From positions 1 to 64,000 of the forward strand of contig NZ_JBLWFS010000001.1 of NCBI RefSeq assembly GCF_048323755.1: 64,000 nt of DNA. Direction: 5' to 3'. Numbering within the stretch: position 1 is the first letter of the stretch; the number at the start of each line of letters is the position of its first letter. A model generated the notes under the pieces. It was not told where the DNA came from, made no database searches, and saw nothing but the letters and a program-made list of their open reading frames with translations. The translations under genes and the position numbers were made by a program. Of the stretch, positions 45,979 to 54,512 are shown piece by piece. This DNA comes from Alkalihalobacterium sp048323755 (lineage in GTDB: Bacteria; Bacillota; Bacilli; Bacillales; Bacillaceae_F).

Positions 45979-46019
45979 AACAATAAAGAGGCATTCGTCA
46001 AGAATGCCTCTTTATTGTT
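45979..46019. terminator. Bidirectional terminator between htrC and the dehydrogenase gene
   Basis: AACAATAAAGAGGCATTC and GAATGCCTCTTTATTGTT are perfect 18-base arms around GTCAA. The genes on either side converge, so it probably stops both. Confidence 0.9.
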
Positions 46020-46023
46020 GTGT

Positions 46024-46947
46024 TTAGCTTTTTACTAAGTGGTCAGCTTTCCCTTTTAAAAAGTCCGGTTTAGCAAAACTCGGGCTAGGATATGTATAAA
46101 AGCCTTCTCCTGTTTCTCTTCCCAATTTTCCTTTATCGATATATTCTGTTTTAATAAAGTTAGCAAGCTTTTTAAGCTCTTCGTTACCCGTTGCTTGCGC
46201 TTTTGCATTGGTAATATTATAAGCGGTAGTCACGCCAACCACATCTAGAATAGCAAACGGACCAATAGGTGAACCGGTTCCAATCATCCATGTTTTATCA
46301 ATCGTTTCTACGTCAGATACTTCATTGGCTAGAAGCATTTGAGCGGCTTCTAGGAATGGAACTAATAGAGAGTTTAAGATATAGCCAGGTTGCTCTTTAT
46401 ATAAAGGAAGAGCAATCATGCCGATTTCTGAAGCAAATAGAAGTACCTCATCAAATACTTTCATATCTGTCCCTGGATGCTTCATTATCTCTGCTGTATT
46501 GTTTCTCCAGATTTCGTTAGCAAAATGAAGTGCTAAGAACTTTTCTGGTCTGCCTGTAGCTTCTGCAAATTGACTAGGAAGGAACGTTGAAGAGTTAGTA
46601 ACAAAAACAGCTTTTTCGGGTGCAACTTGTCCTAATTTCTCATAGAACTCTGTCTTGATGGATACCACTTCAGGAACCGCTTCAATTACAAGATCCGTAT
46701 CTCTCGTTGCTTGAGGCAGATCCGTATAAAAAGAAATACGGTCACATGCTGCATTCACTTCTTCGTCAGAAGCCCCTAATTCTTTTTGATAGCGTAACTT
46801 TAGTTTTAAAAGTCTCGCCTTTCCTTTTTCAATCGCTTCATTATTAATGTCAAAGACAGATACATTAAATCCTTTAAATGCCGTTTGGAAAGCGATTTGA
46901 CTACCTAACACACCACTACCTGCAACAGTAATATTGATAAAATTCAT
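46024..46947 (-). CDS. 3-hydroxyacyl-CoA dehydrogenase, NAD-binding family
   Basis: The 307-residue protein has an N-terminal Rossmann fold with VAGSGVLGSQIAFQTAFKG near 9, the family segment DLVIEAVPE near 92 and the catalytic region FVTNSSTFLPSQFAEATGR with EKFLALHFAN near 139. The C-terminal helical domain follows (KEQPGYILNSLLVPFL near 195). It should oxidise a 3-hydroxyacyl-CoA such as 3-hydroxybutyryl-CoA, but its exact substrate is unclear. It runs against the neighbouring genes. The ATG has GAGCG only, a weak ribosome site. Confidence 0.88.
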   Translation of the reverse strand: MNFINITVAGSGVLGSQIAFQTAFKGFNVSVFDINNEAIEKGKARLLKLKLRYQKELGASDEEVNAACDRISFYTDLPQATRDTDLVIEAVPEVVSIKTEFYEKLGQVAPEKAVFVTNSSTFLPSQFAEATGRPEKFLALHFANEIWRNNTAEIMKHPGTDMKVFDEVLLFASEIGMIALPLYKEQPGYILNSLLVPFLEAAQMLLANEVSDVETIDKTWMIGTGSPIGPFAILDVVGVTTAYNITNAKAQATGNEELKKLANFIKTEYIDKGKLGRETGEGFYTYPSPSFAKPDFLKGKADHLVKS

Positions 46948-47058
46948 AATTTCGCTCCTTCAACTTTAGGCTGGTTTAAATAAATAGATTAATTTGAATA
47001 AATTTTACCATTTAATTGTTAGTTGGTGTACACAAAAATAGTAAGAGAGTTAAAAAGT

Positions 47059-47348
47059 TTATCCACAAGTAACGAGAGATAGTATGGGGTATGTTATAAT
47101 AAAAAGCCAAAAAGTTAATGAGCGGATGTGAAAGGAGTAACAATATGAAATACTATACTTGTGAAGAACACGTAGAACTAGCAATGGATCATATTATTGA
47201 CGAGTGTGAGGCAGCACCCAACATGGAAATTCTATCAGATGAACAAAAATTATCCACAACTTGTTCCTTCTGTGAAGAGCATCCTACATACAGTATTACG
47301 GATTAATGGGAACAAGTGTGTGGATATGTGGATAAGTTCTGTGGATAA
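47059..47348. promoter_or_regulatory. DnaA-box cluster upstream of rlmH
   Basis: Four perfect boxes are seen: TTATCCACA at 47059-47067 and 47250-47258, and TGTGGATAA at 47327-47335 and 47340-47348. A one-mismatch box TGTGGATAT lies at 47319-47327. Five in 290 bases, partly inside the CxxH gene, is far above chance. Bacillus subtilis has a DnaA-box cluster near yydA (rlmH), as I recall, so the site may titrate DnaA or tie rlmH to replication. Confidence 0.75.
47145..47306 (+). CDS. CxxH/CxxC small protein
   Basis: The 53-residue protein starts MKYYTCEEHVELAMDHII at ATG 47145, with GAAAGGAG seven bases upstream. It contains CEEH near 6 and CSFCEEH near 42, a CxxH and CxxC pair that suggests zinc or iron binding. 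It belongs to a small family found next to rlmH in Bacillus. The function is unknown. A DnaA box lies inside its code. Confidence 0.88.
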   Translation: MKYYTCEEHVELAMDHIIDECEAAPNMEILSDEQKLSTTCSFCEEHPTYSITD

Positions 47349-47375
47349 CTTTACTAGAATGGGGAGAAGCAACCT

Positions 47376-47855
47376 GTGAATATCTCAATTGTGACTGTAG
47401 GAAAGCTAAAAGAGAAATATTTAACGTTGGGGATAAATGAATATTTAAAAAGATTAGGTGCTTATGCAAAGATAGAAGTCATTGAAGTACCAGACGAAAA
47501 GGCACCTGAACAATTAAGTGACACAGAAATGGAACAAATTAAACAAAAAGAGGGCGAACGAATCCTTGCCAAAGTGCATCCCGATGCGCATGTGATTGCG
47601 CTTGCCATTCAAGGAAAGCAAATGTCGTCCGAGCAATTAGCGTTGGAACTAGACAAGCTGGCGACCTACGGTAAAAGTAAAATTGCGTTTATTATCGGCG
47701 GATCGTTAGGATTGAGTGATGAAGTATTAAAACGATCCAATGCGCAGCTATCGTTTTCAAAGATGACGTTCCCCCATCAGCTGATGCGGTTAATTCTGGT
47801 GGAGCAGGTGTATCGGGCGTTCAGGATTAATCGGGGAGAACCATACCATAAGTAA
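47376..47855 (+). CDS. rlmH: 23S rRNA pseudouridine-1915 N3-methyltransferase RlmH
   Basis: RlmH methylates pseudouridine 1915 of 23S rRNA in the assembled 70S ribosome. It is a SPOUT-class enzyme of 159 residues. The start MNISIVTVGKLKEKYL, the SAM knot FIIGGSLGLSDEV near 108 and the C-terminal end RINRGEPYHK are typical. The start is GTG with GGGGAGAAG upstream. In staphylococci the 3' end of this gene is the SCC integration site. Here imperfect copies of this 3' end recur downstream. Confidence 0.97.
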   Translation: MNISIVTVGKLKEKYLTLGINEYLKRLGAYAKIEVIEVPDEKAPEQLSDTEMEQIKQKEGERILAKVHPDAHVIALAIQGKQMSSEQLALELDKLATYGKSKIAFIIGGSLGLSDEVLKRSNAQLSFSKMTFPHQLMRLILVEQVYRAFRINRGEPYHK

Positions 47856-47876
47856 GTGAGGTTACTTCTTAAAGAG
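47837..47876. repeat. rlmH 3'-end repeat, copy A (candidate att site)
   Basis: This 40-base stretch spans the last codons of rlmH (EPYHK) and the following bases, with core ACCATACCATAAGTAA. Copy B at 49460-49499 matches 32 of 40 positions, including the downstream TTAAAGAG. Copy C at 51091-51110 matches B less well. SCC elements in staphylococci create direct repeats of exactly this gene end. Confidence 0.75.
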
Positions 47877-47881
47877 TAGTA

Positions 47882-47918
47882 AACAGGCATATTCAAAACA
47901 AACCAGAATATGCCTGTT
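47882..47918 (+). terminator. Hairpin terminator after rlmH
   Basis: AACAGGCATATTC and GAATATGCCTGTT are perfect 13-base arms with an 11-base loop. Confidence 0.75.
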
Positions 47919-47963
47919 ATTAATAAAAAACTTTAGTTTAATAATTTATATTAGAAAATACTT

Positions 47964-49097
47964 TTATGAAAGTTTTAAATCAAATAGATTTAAAGAAGTA
48001 GTATCCATGAGATTTTGAAGCCTTAATTCAGGTGTTGGGCTTACTACACCCATAAAGGCGCTTCTAATTTTACTCTTTTTGTTTTCGTCTAAGGAGTCAA
48101 TTACAGAGGGAGAAAAATATACATTTTCGCTATATTCAGCTAAACAAAATGTGATATATCTAAAGAGTTTTTCATCGTGTTTATTGTTTTTTAATTGTGA
48201 AAATAAATTTTCATAACAAGTATCTTCTTTAAATCTTGATATAATAATCATTGTTGAATTTTCTTTGGGAATAACAGAGATATACATGCTAGGTATGAAC
48301 AAATTTTTGTCATAATTATAAATATCTGCTGCAATGTTGCCCTCCAAATCTATTCCTACAGCTACAGAAGTAGTAGCGGTAAAGCCAACTTTAAACGGAA
48401 CTTCTTTAACAAAGGATTCTAAATCATCAAATGATTTTTCAACATAAACATTTTTGAATCTTTCATATTCTTTCCAAGAATCTCTGATATTAAGTTCGGT
48501 GTTATAAAAGTTTGTGTATATACTTGGCACTTTAGTAGCTTGAGCATGCTTTTTAAAAAGTAAGGAATAACTTTTTTTTAATCTTAGTTTTCTATGTAAT
48601 TCAAAACACAAAGCTCTAAATGCAAACCAATAATTTTGTTCTGGTGTTTCTTCATATTTTTCATCTTCAATACATTTAAAATATTCTTCATCATGTTTCT
48701 TACAGAATCCAGAAAAAATACTAGCCTTATTTTTACCTACAGTTATAAATTTTAATTGAGGAAGCATTGAGTTTTGACCAATCTCTAGGCTTAATGTGTA
48801 AACATGATTTTCAAAAGAAATAGTATTTATCACTCCATTATTTTGAATAGAGTGTGCTCCTATAACATTTTTGCTGCACTCAGAAGTATCAAAACCAAAG
48901 CACATTTTAAACTCAGTATCTCTAAATAATTTCTGCCCCTCAGCAGTAAGACGAGCTGCACTAAATTTAGAAGAATCGATTTTAAGGTCTTTACTTTTAG
49001 CATAACAACAAAATTTGTATTTTTTACCGCTTTCACAAGGACACTCTTCATAAGGTTTAAATTGATATTGTTTTGCTTCTTTTAATGGTGCAAACAT
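47964..49097 (-). CDS. SEC-C motif protein of unknown function
   Basis: The 377-residue protein starts at ATG 49097 with GGTGG upstream. Residues 18-30 read CPCESGKKYKFCC, a SEC-C zinc motif like that at the end of SecA. The rest, rich in Lys, Phe and Tyr, matches no family I recognise. It contains a further CysHis-like CGFDTSECSKNVIGAHSIQN region near 70, as in proteins with HNH-like folds, but no complete nuclease motif is seen. It is AT-rich, faces rlmH, and lies between att-like copies A and B, so it is likely cargo of an integrated island. Confidence 0.7.
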   Translation of the reverse strand: MFAPLKEAKQYQFKPYEECPCESGKKYKFCCYAKSKDLKIDSSKFSAARLTAEGQKLFRDTEFKMCFGFDTSECSKNVIGAHSIQNNGVINTISFENHVYTLSLEIGQNSMLPQLKFITVGKNKASIFSGFCKKHDEEYFKCIEDEKYEETPEQNYWFAFRALCFELHRKLRLKKSYSLLFKKHAQATKVPSIYTNFYNTELNIRDSWKEYERFKNVYVEKSFDDLESFVKEVPFKVGFTATTSVAVGIDLEGNIAADIYNYDKNLFIPSMYISVIPKENSTMIIISRFKEDTCYENLFSQLKNNKHDEKLFRYITFCLAEYSENVYFSPSVIDSLDENKKSKIRSAFMGVVSPTPELRLQNLMDTTSLNLFDLKLS

Positions 49098-49161
49098 TAT
49101 TGAAACCACCTTTAAATAAATATCATATATCTTACATTTTATAACATTTGAAGTATTTGAG

Positions 49162-49437
49162 GTAGTGCTTTTCTATCAACAATAGATAAATTAAAAGAAA
49201 CTGGTATTGAATCTGAGTTAGAATCTATTGATGGCGTAAATAGACAAGCAATTTCTTATGGAGAAACTATGGGGATATTTCAAAAGTTAGGACTTTCGGA
49301 TGCACGTTCTTATAGCCAGGGAACAAAAGAGGGAAAAACCATAGAAACTAGACGAAGCAAGAAAAGAAGCAGCAAGTTTAGGATTTAGTGATTCTCCTTC
49401 ATCAGCTTCACAAACATTAAAGAGTCAAAAAATATAA
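49162..49437 (+). pseudogene. Broken gene remnant with a frameshift
   Basis: A frame without a start codon reads STIDKLKETGIESELESIDG and on to SQGTKEGKTIE, then goes out of frame. The continuing sense frame is KLDEARKEAASLGFSDSPSS, ending at a stop at about 49437. One lost base near 49340 would join the two. I do not recognise the family. It ends 20 bases before att-like copy B. Confidence 0.5.
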
Positions 49438-49459
49438 ACCTCATTTAAACTCACTACGG

Positions 49460-49499
49460 TGAACCGTACCATAAGTAAATGATGGTTATTATTAAAGAG
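49460..49499. repeat. rlmH 3'-end repeat, copy B (candidate att site)
   Basis: The core ACCGTACCATAAGTAA repeats the end of rlmH. Its left flank TCACTACGG recurs before copy C as TCACCACGG. It divides the accessory segment into two parts of about 1.6 kb. Confidence 0.7.
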
Positions 49500-49532
49500 A
49501 GCCTATTCATATTATTGTTATTTTGATAGGTT

Positions 49533-49655
49533 TTATGATTTTGAACTAATTGTAGAGGTTTTCCGATGAACTATTAGCAATAATAAAATTCTAATTTTTT
49601 GTTTCTTATACAAAGTGTCAGATATAACTTTCTTTAGTTGAGTTTTTGCAGGCAT
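49533..49655 (-). pseudogene. Possible small gene or remnant in the island
   Basis: An ATG at 49655 with AAAAGGAG eight bases upstream opens a 40-codon frame starting MPAKTQLKKVISDTLYKKQK. The same frame stays open upstream for about 35 more codons without a start, which suggests the tail of a longer lost gene. No family is recognised. The rest of 49500-49888 shows nothing else. Confidence 0.3.
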
Positions 49656-49888
49656 ATTGAACTCCTTTTCATTTAAATTATGAAGTTTAGGGAAAATAGT
49701 TAATAAAAAGCTTTCGACTTTAATTACAAATTCCGGACCTGTTTGATTTCTCCTTTGGTAATAGAATTATAGGCATAATCCATAATGGTTGATGAGTTCT
49801 TTAAATGAATGTTATTAGAACTACTACCATAGAAGGAGAAAAAGTTATCCAAATCTTTCACTTTACTAAAAGGGGGTAGGCAAAAGAG

Positions 49889-50728
49889 GTGAATAAGCAG
49901 TTGGATGAATTATCATATCTTTATCATTATACGAGTATTGAAACCCTCGCTTTAATTTTGAGAAATAAAACGATACGTTTCAGTAGTCTGTCAAGAGTGG
50001 ACGATATTGAAGAACAGAAAACAAAAGATTATGGGGATCTTGGAAGGTTTTGTTTTGTTAGTTGTTGGACAAATGAAACAGAGGAATCAATTCCATTGTG
50101 GAACCTATATACACCTAATATGTCTGGAGTAAGGATTAGGTTGCCAATTAATCCATTTAAAACAATAAAGATTTCTCCTGATGGAAGACATATTAACGGG
50201 GAGTATATAACCCATCCATCACTAACCAATGAAAAACTTTCGACTCATGGCTGTTTACTTAACCCTCCTTATTTTGCAAGTCTTTATCAAGTACAGTACA
50301 TTAATGATCCTGATAAGTTAAATCGGACAGTATTAACGGAGATGAAACCAGAAACTAAGATAGAAAATGGCGCTAAAAAAACAAGTTGGGAGAAAAACAT
50401 AAGTCTTAAAAGTATAGGAATATATAAAAACAAGAATTGGACGTTTCAAAAAGAGTACCGTTATAAATTTTTTGTAGTTCCTTGGACATTGAGTGACTTA
50501 GAATCAGCAGAATCATACGAAGATCAGGCTAAATTGATTAACCGTTTAGAGACAGAAAAGCTGAAGAAAGATTATTTTGATCTTGAATTGGATGAACATG
50601 CTATGCATGATATGGAAATACTAATTGGACCAAGAGCTAACTATGCCCAAAAACAAATAATAGAAAGTCTCGTAAATGATTTGAATCCATCTGCAATTAT
50701 ATTGGAAAGTAATCTTGGAATTCGCTAA
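49889..50728 (+). CDS. DUF2971 family protein
   Basis: The 279-residue protein has the DUF2971 signature near its N-terminus: LYHYTSIETLALILRNKTIRF, in part, with FSSLSRVDDIEE, then CFVSCWTNETEESIPLWNLY. No activity is established for the family. The start is GTG at 49889 after AAGGGGG. It has low GC and lies between att-like copies B and C with decayed frames around it, so it is likely island cargo. A defence role is possible but not shown by anything in the sequence. Confidence 0.75.
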   Translation: MNKQLDELSYLYHYTSIETLALILRNKTIRFSSLSRVDDIEEQKTKDYGDLGRFCFVSCWTNETEESIPLWNLYTPNMSGVRIRLPINPFKTIKISPDGRHINGEYITHPSLTNEKLSTHGCLLNPPYFASLYQVQYINDPDKLNRTVLTEMKPETKIENGAKKTSWEKNISLKSIGIYKNKNWTFQKEYRYKFFVVPWTLSDLESAESYEDQAKLINRLETEKLKKDYFDLELDEHAMHDMEILIGPRANYAQKQIIESLVNDLNPSAIILESNLGIR

Positions 50729-50757
50729 TTAAAGGAGTTAAAGGGGCCATATAAGTC

Positions 50758-50895
50758 ATGATTGAGTATTTACCAATACTGATAACATTACTCTCAGTAA
50801 CTGCTGGATTTATTACTTGGAGTTTAAATGAAAAAAGTGTTGCAGGAAGTTACCCTTTAAACTTGGGTCATCTGAATCCACATAGAATCCCTTAA
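50758..50895 (+). pseudogene. Small membrane-segment frame over gene remnants
   Basis: A 45-codon frame starts MIEYLPILITLLSVTAGFIT and ends HRIP. Only the first 25 codons look like protein. The second half overlaps, on the opposite strand, a remnant reading ERYAELIKSIKGFYVDSDDP and ending at about 50833. Both seem to be pieces of truncated genes. The ribosome site is weak. Confidence 0.35.
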
Positions 50896-51034
50896 TACTT
50901 TTAATTAATTCAGCATATCGTTCTTCTTTTCTTTTGTAGTTCTCTTGCTTTCTTTAAATGATTTGTTAAAAGATTCAAAAATAAAGAGCAATTTAACTCC
51001 TGATCAATTCAAAATATACTCTGCAACAAAAGAT

Positions 51035-51071
51035 AAAAAACAGCATTGAAAATTTTTCAATGCTGTTTTTT
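51035..51071 (+). terminator. Terminator at the end of the island
   Basis: AAAAAACAGCATTGAAAA and TTTTTCAATGCTGTTTTTT pair into a long stem ending in a T run. It lies 20 bases before att-like copy C. Confidence 0.75.
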
Positions 51072-51081
51072 GCCTCTTAAA

Positions 51082-51110
51082 TCACCACGGTGAACCTTAA
51101 CATATGTAAC
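51082..51110. repeat. rlmH 3'-end repeat, copy C (degenerate candidate att site)
   Basis: TCACCACGGTGAACC followed by TTAACATATGTAAC matches copy B and its left flank at 24 of 29 positions. It would be the right end of the accessory segment. After it, the gap to the helicase gene (51111-51293) holds only a hairpin. Confidence 0.55.
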
Positions 51111-51241
51111 TGGGGTTTATCAAAAGTTGCCGTATAGGAATTTAATTAAACCTGCCAGTGAAAGGCTTGTCATAAATAGTAGTGTAATGTCATTAGAGTG
51201 TTTGGTATCTGTTGACTTTAAATCCTAATGGAAGCAAGTAT

Positions 51242-51268
51242 CCCCCTCATCTTTTTAAGTTGAGGGGG
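51242..51268 (-). terminator. Hairpin after the DEAD-box helicase gene
   Basis: CCCCCTCA and TGAGGGGG flank an 11-base loop 26 bases beyond the helicase stop. No long T run follows on the minus strand. Confidence 0.55.
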
Positions 51269-51293
51269 AATTCAGGTTTTTCTATAAAATTTT

Positions 51294-52739
51294 TTATTTA
51301 ATTGCTTTGCTCACTTTCAACTTCTTCCCTTTAATAGTCGCATTCTCCATGGCTTGTAATACGAGTGAGCCCTTTCCATTCAAAATATCAACGTAAGACA
51401 TTTGATCATGGATGGTGATAATGCCGATATCATCTGCTGTGACTCCAGGGATTTTTGCGATCGTTCCAACAAAATCAACAGCACGAATTTTCTTCTTTTT
51501 ACCACCGCTGAAATGGAGTTTCATAATGTCTTGATTGATTCGAGCTGTTTTATTATTTCTTACAATTCGCCTGCCGCTAAGTTTTTCTTTGAAAGCCGCT
51601 TGCTCGCCAGCCACTTCTAGATGGCTTGGAGCTTCTATAGTAGGTATCTCAAAGTCAATGTATCTTTCAATGGCTTTAATGAACTTTCCTTCAAAAGGTG
51701 TTGAAAACGTAATCGCCTTTCCTTTATTACCGGCACGGCCGGTTCTTCCGGTTCGATGGACATAGCTCTCTTTTTCCATAGGAACGTCATAGTTGATGAC
51801 AAGGGTCACGTTATCAATATCAATGCCTCTGGCAGCTACATCAGTGGCTACCAAATAGCGGAAGTTCCCCATTTTGAACCCTTCCATAACAGCAAACCGG
51901 TCTTCTTGTTCTAGACCCCCATGGAGCTTCTCACAAGGATATCCAGCTTTATCGAGTTCGCTGTACACTGTATCCACGTGTTCTTTGGTTCGGCAGAAAA
52001 TCAGACAGCTGTCTGGATTTTCGACAACCGTGACGTCTTTAAGGAGTGAAATCTTTTCTTCTTCTCGTACTTCAATTAAAGAATGTTCAATGGTATCGGC
52101 TGTTACCCCAGTTGATTCAATCTCAATCTGGATAGGATCTTTCATATATTTATGGCAAAGATTTTCAACATCTTTAGGCAAGGTAGCAGAAAAAACCATT
52201 GTTACTCGGTTTGAAGGAAGCTCTTTAATGATCGTTTCCACTTCATCAATGAAACCTCTATTAAGCATCTCGTCAGCTTCATCAATAACAAGATACTTTA
52301 TTTGATCCAATATAAGGGTTTCTCGTTCAATATGGTCCATGACCCGCCCAGGCGTACCAACGACTACATGAGTCTTTTGTTTCAATTCATCCTTTTGTTT
52401 TGCGAAAGGTTCTTTTCCATAGACGGCCACTGCTTTAATGCGTTTAAACCTTCCGATATTCGTAATGTCTTCGCGGACTTGAACCGCAAGCTCCCTAGTT
52501 GGGGTAAGAATTAAGGCCTGTGGATTTTTTTCTTCCCATTCAATCATATCCGACACAGGAATACCAAAGGAGGCAGTCTTTCCGCTTCCGGTCTGAGCTT
52601 TAACGACAAGATCTTGATTTTTCATTGCTAATGGAATGACTTCACTTTGAACTTCTGTTGGAGTTTCGTATTTTAGCACAGCTAGTGCTCTTTTTATTTC
52701 TTCGCTCACATGATAATCCGCAAAACTTCTTTTACTCAT
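51294..52739 (-). CDS. dbpA: DEAD-box RNA helicase, DbpA/YxiN type
   Basis: This ATP-dependent RNA helicase has 481 residues. The helicase core has the Q motif TPTEVQSEVIPLA, motif I AQTGSGKT near 48, DEAD in VIDEADEML near 152, SAT in VFSATLP and motif VI HRTGRTGRAG near 330. A C-terminal RRM-like DbpA domain starts near 405 (KIRAVDFVGTIAKIPGVTAD). In YxiN/DbpA that domain binds hairpin 92 of 23S rRNA, so a role in 50S assembly is likely. The minus-strand ATG is preceded by GAGG. Confidence 0.94.
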   Translation of the reverse strand: MSKRSFADYHVSEEIKRALAVLKYETPTEVQSEVIPLAMKNQDLVVKAQTGSGKTASFGIPVSDMIEWEEKNPQALILTPTRELAVQVREDITNIGRFKRIKAVAVYGKEPFAKQKDELKQKTHVVVGTPGRVMDHIERETLILDQIKYLVIDEADEMLNRGFIDEVETIIKELPSNRVTMVFSATLPKDVENLCHKYMKDPIQIEIESTGVTADTIEHSLIEVREEEKISLLKDVTVVENPDSCLIFCRTKEHVDTVYSELDKAGYPCEKLHGGLEQEDRFAVMEGFKMGNFRYLVATDVAARGIDIDNVTLVINYDVPMEKESYVHRTGRTGRAGNKGKAITFSTPFEGKFIKAIERYIDFEIPTIEAPSHLEVAGEQAAFKEKLSGRRIVRNNKTARINQDIMKLHFSGGKKKKIRAVDFVGTIAKIPGVTADDIGIITIHDQMSYVDILNGKGSLVLQAMENATIKGKKLKVSKAIK

Positions 52740-52887
52740 TTTTTAACCTCGTTTTTTTGTTTTTTCGTCATATGTATAGAATTCTCTTGAAGAAGTATTA
52801 TATGCATTATCTGAATATGGTTCATTATACTTGAAAAGTGCGGGATAAAACGGCTTTTATTTTAAATATTAAAAAGTAACAGATCTA

Positions 52888-52938
52888 GGTGCCTGGCCCT
52901 ACACCTGTTAAGCATTAAAACAGTTGGGGTCAGGCACC
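52888..52938. repeat. Intergenic palindromic repeat (GGTGCCTGGCCC type)
   Basis: GGTGCCTGGCCC and GGGGTCAGGCACC are nearly perfect inverted arms. Palindromes with GTCAGGCACC are widespread between genes of Bacillus-like genomes, as I recall. It lies in the gap 52740-53099, which otherwise has no gene. A related palindrome is at 63917-63964. Confidence 0.65.
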
Positions 52939-53099
52939 CATATTAGATGAACTTAGCTAAACACTAAGTTCACTTTCTTTTACGTAAACTACCGCTCAAA
53001 GTGACTTCTATCAGTTGCTAGGTTAAGTGACTAAATTCAATTAGATCTGTACAACCTAATGTTAGATTTTAACATTATCTATGATTGGAGATTACGGGT

Positions 53100-54209
53100 T
53101 TGCTTCTTTTTGGATTGGTTTTCTTATTACTGTATGGTCTTCTTGTTTTTTATATAGGCTGGAGCGGTTGGCACTGGATGAAGTTTAGGGTACAAACTGA
53201 GTTATCATGGAAAATAAAAATCATCTATATTGTCGTATTGACGGTAGTTGCGACTTCATTTGTAACGGGTAGAATGTTTGAAAATGTTATTTTATATTTT
53301 ATCGGCTCGGTCTGGATGGCGGTATTTTATTTATTGGTGATCCTCTTACCGCTTGTACATATGAGTGTCTGGCTCTTACGTAACACTCAAGTGCCAAAAG
53401 AACATCTCAACAAATGGCCTGGACTTATTATCGTTGGACTGGTTTTTTCATTCGTTGGGTATGGAATGTACAATGCCTACAGTCCAACTGTGCAAACTTA
53501 CGATATTCATATAAAAAAAGAGAGCCCTGCGATAGAGCACCTTAATATTGTTATGGCTTCAGATATGCATTTTGGGCTTCTTTTTGGCAGGGAACAGGCT
53601 AAGAAGATGGTGAAAAACATTAATAAGCTCGAACCAGATATCGTCTTGTTCCCAGGTGACATTGTTGATGATCAAATCAATCAATTTATTAACCAAAACA
53701 TTGATGAAGTTTTAGCTGAAATCGTTGCTCCTTTAGGTGTATATGTCTCGCTCGGAAACCATGACAAGCACAATGGCCCAATCGATGAGTTAATTGAAAC
53801 ACTAGAGAGAGGCAATTTACGGGTATTGTACGATGAAGTAATTCCAGTTCATGAGAATATCCTTTTAGTCGGGAGAAGAGATCGTAGAGACGCTGAACGA
53901 GAAGAGATCGCTAATTTAACTGAAGGGATTGATCTAACAAAAACCGTTATTCTCATGGATCATCAGCCTTATGATTTACATATTGCCGAGGAGCAAGGAA
54001 TTGATCTAATGCTTTCGGGTCATACGCATCTTGGTCAAGTTTTTCCTGGTCGCTTAATTACACAACAGATCTATGAAAACGATTGGGGCCATCTACAAAA
54101 AGGTCAGATGCATTCCATTGTGTCATCTGGCTTCGGATTTTGGGGGCCACCGATTCGCATGGGTACTCGTGCAGAAATTGTACAAATTGATGTTACATTC
54201 GGATTATAG
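53100..54209 (+). CDS. Membrane-bound metallophosphoesterase
   Basis: The product has about 369 residues from TTG 53100, which has GGAG nine bases upstream; an earlier TTG at 53085 lacks a ribosome site. Four hydrophobic segments occupy the first 130 residues. The calcineurin-like domain follows with MASDMHFG near 150, FPGDIVDD near 175, SLGNHDKHNG near 212, MDHQPYD near 280 and SGHTHLGQ near 300. These are the metal ligands of the family. The substrate is unknown; related Bacillus proteins act on lipids or nucleotides. It is monocistronic. Confidence 0.9.
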   Translation: MLLFGLVFLLLYGLLVFYIGWSGWHWMKFRVQTELSWKIKIIYIVVLTVVATSFVTGRMFENVILYFIGSVWMAVFYLLVILLPLVHMSVWLLRNTQVPKEHLNKWPGLIIVGLVFSFVGYGMYNAYSPTVQTYDIHIKKESPAIEHLNIVMASDMHFGLLFGREQAKKMVKNINKLEPDIVLFPGDIVDDQINQFINQNIDEVLAEIVAPLGVYVSLGNHDKHNGPIDELIETLERGNLRVLYDEVIPVHENILLVGRRDRRDAEREEIANLTEGIDLTKTVILMDHQPYDLHIAEEQGIDLMLSGHTHLGQVFPGRLITQQIYENDWGHLQKGQMHSIVSSGFGFWGPPIRMGTRAEIVQIDVTFGL

Positions 54210-54330
54210 ATAGCGTTTCATTACGGTGGAAAGTAAGAAACCGTTCTTTCAGATTTAATAAGAGGGTTTATACCCAATGGAAACGTTGCTATAATAAAGA
54301 ATAAGTTAATATTTATGGTTGGAGAAAAGG

Positions 54331-54384
54331 AGAGACCGGCTTCATTATAACCCTTGTTATAGTGCGAGTTGCGTCTCTTTTTTT
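54331..54384 (+). terminator. Terminator after the metallophosphoesterase gene
   Basis: AGAGAC pairs with GTCTCT, and inside it ATTATAAC pairs with GTTATAGT. The stem is followed by TTTTTTTG. The sequence from 54385 to 54512 has no recognised element. Confidence 0.6.
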
Positions 54385-54512
54385 GTTATTACTGAGCAGG
54401 CAGCTCGCGAAGTAATAAAGTTTTTTTGAATGCCTTTTGTAAAACCGCCTTCACGAAGCTATGGACCGAAAGATAACCGGTTAGTTTGGTCATAAGAAAC
54501 ACAAAAGAGGGG

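Noticed and set aside
47964..50728. A defined anti-phage defence system
   Set aside because: Neither the SEC-C nor the DUF2971 protein shows a recognised defence motif such as a complete nuclease, TIR or helicase domain.
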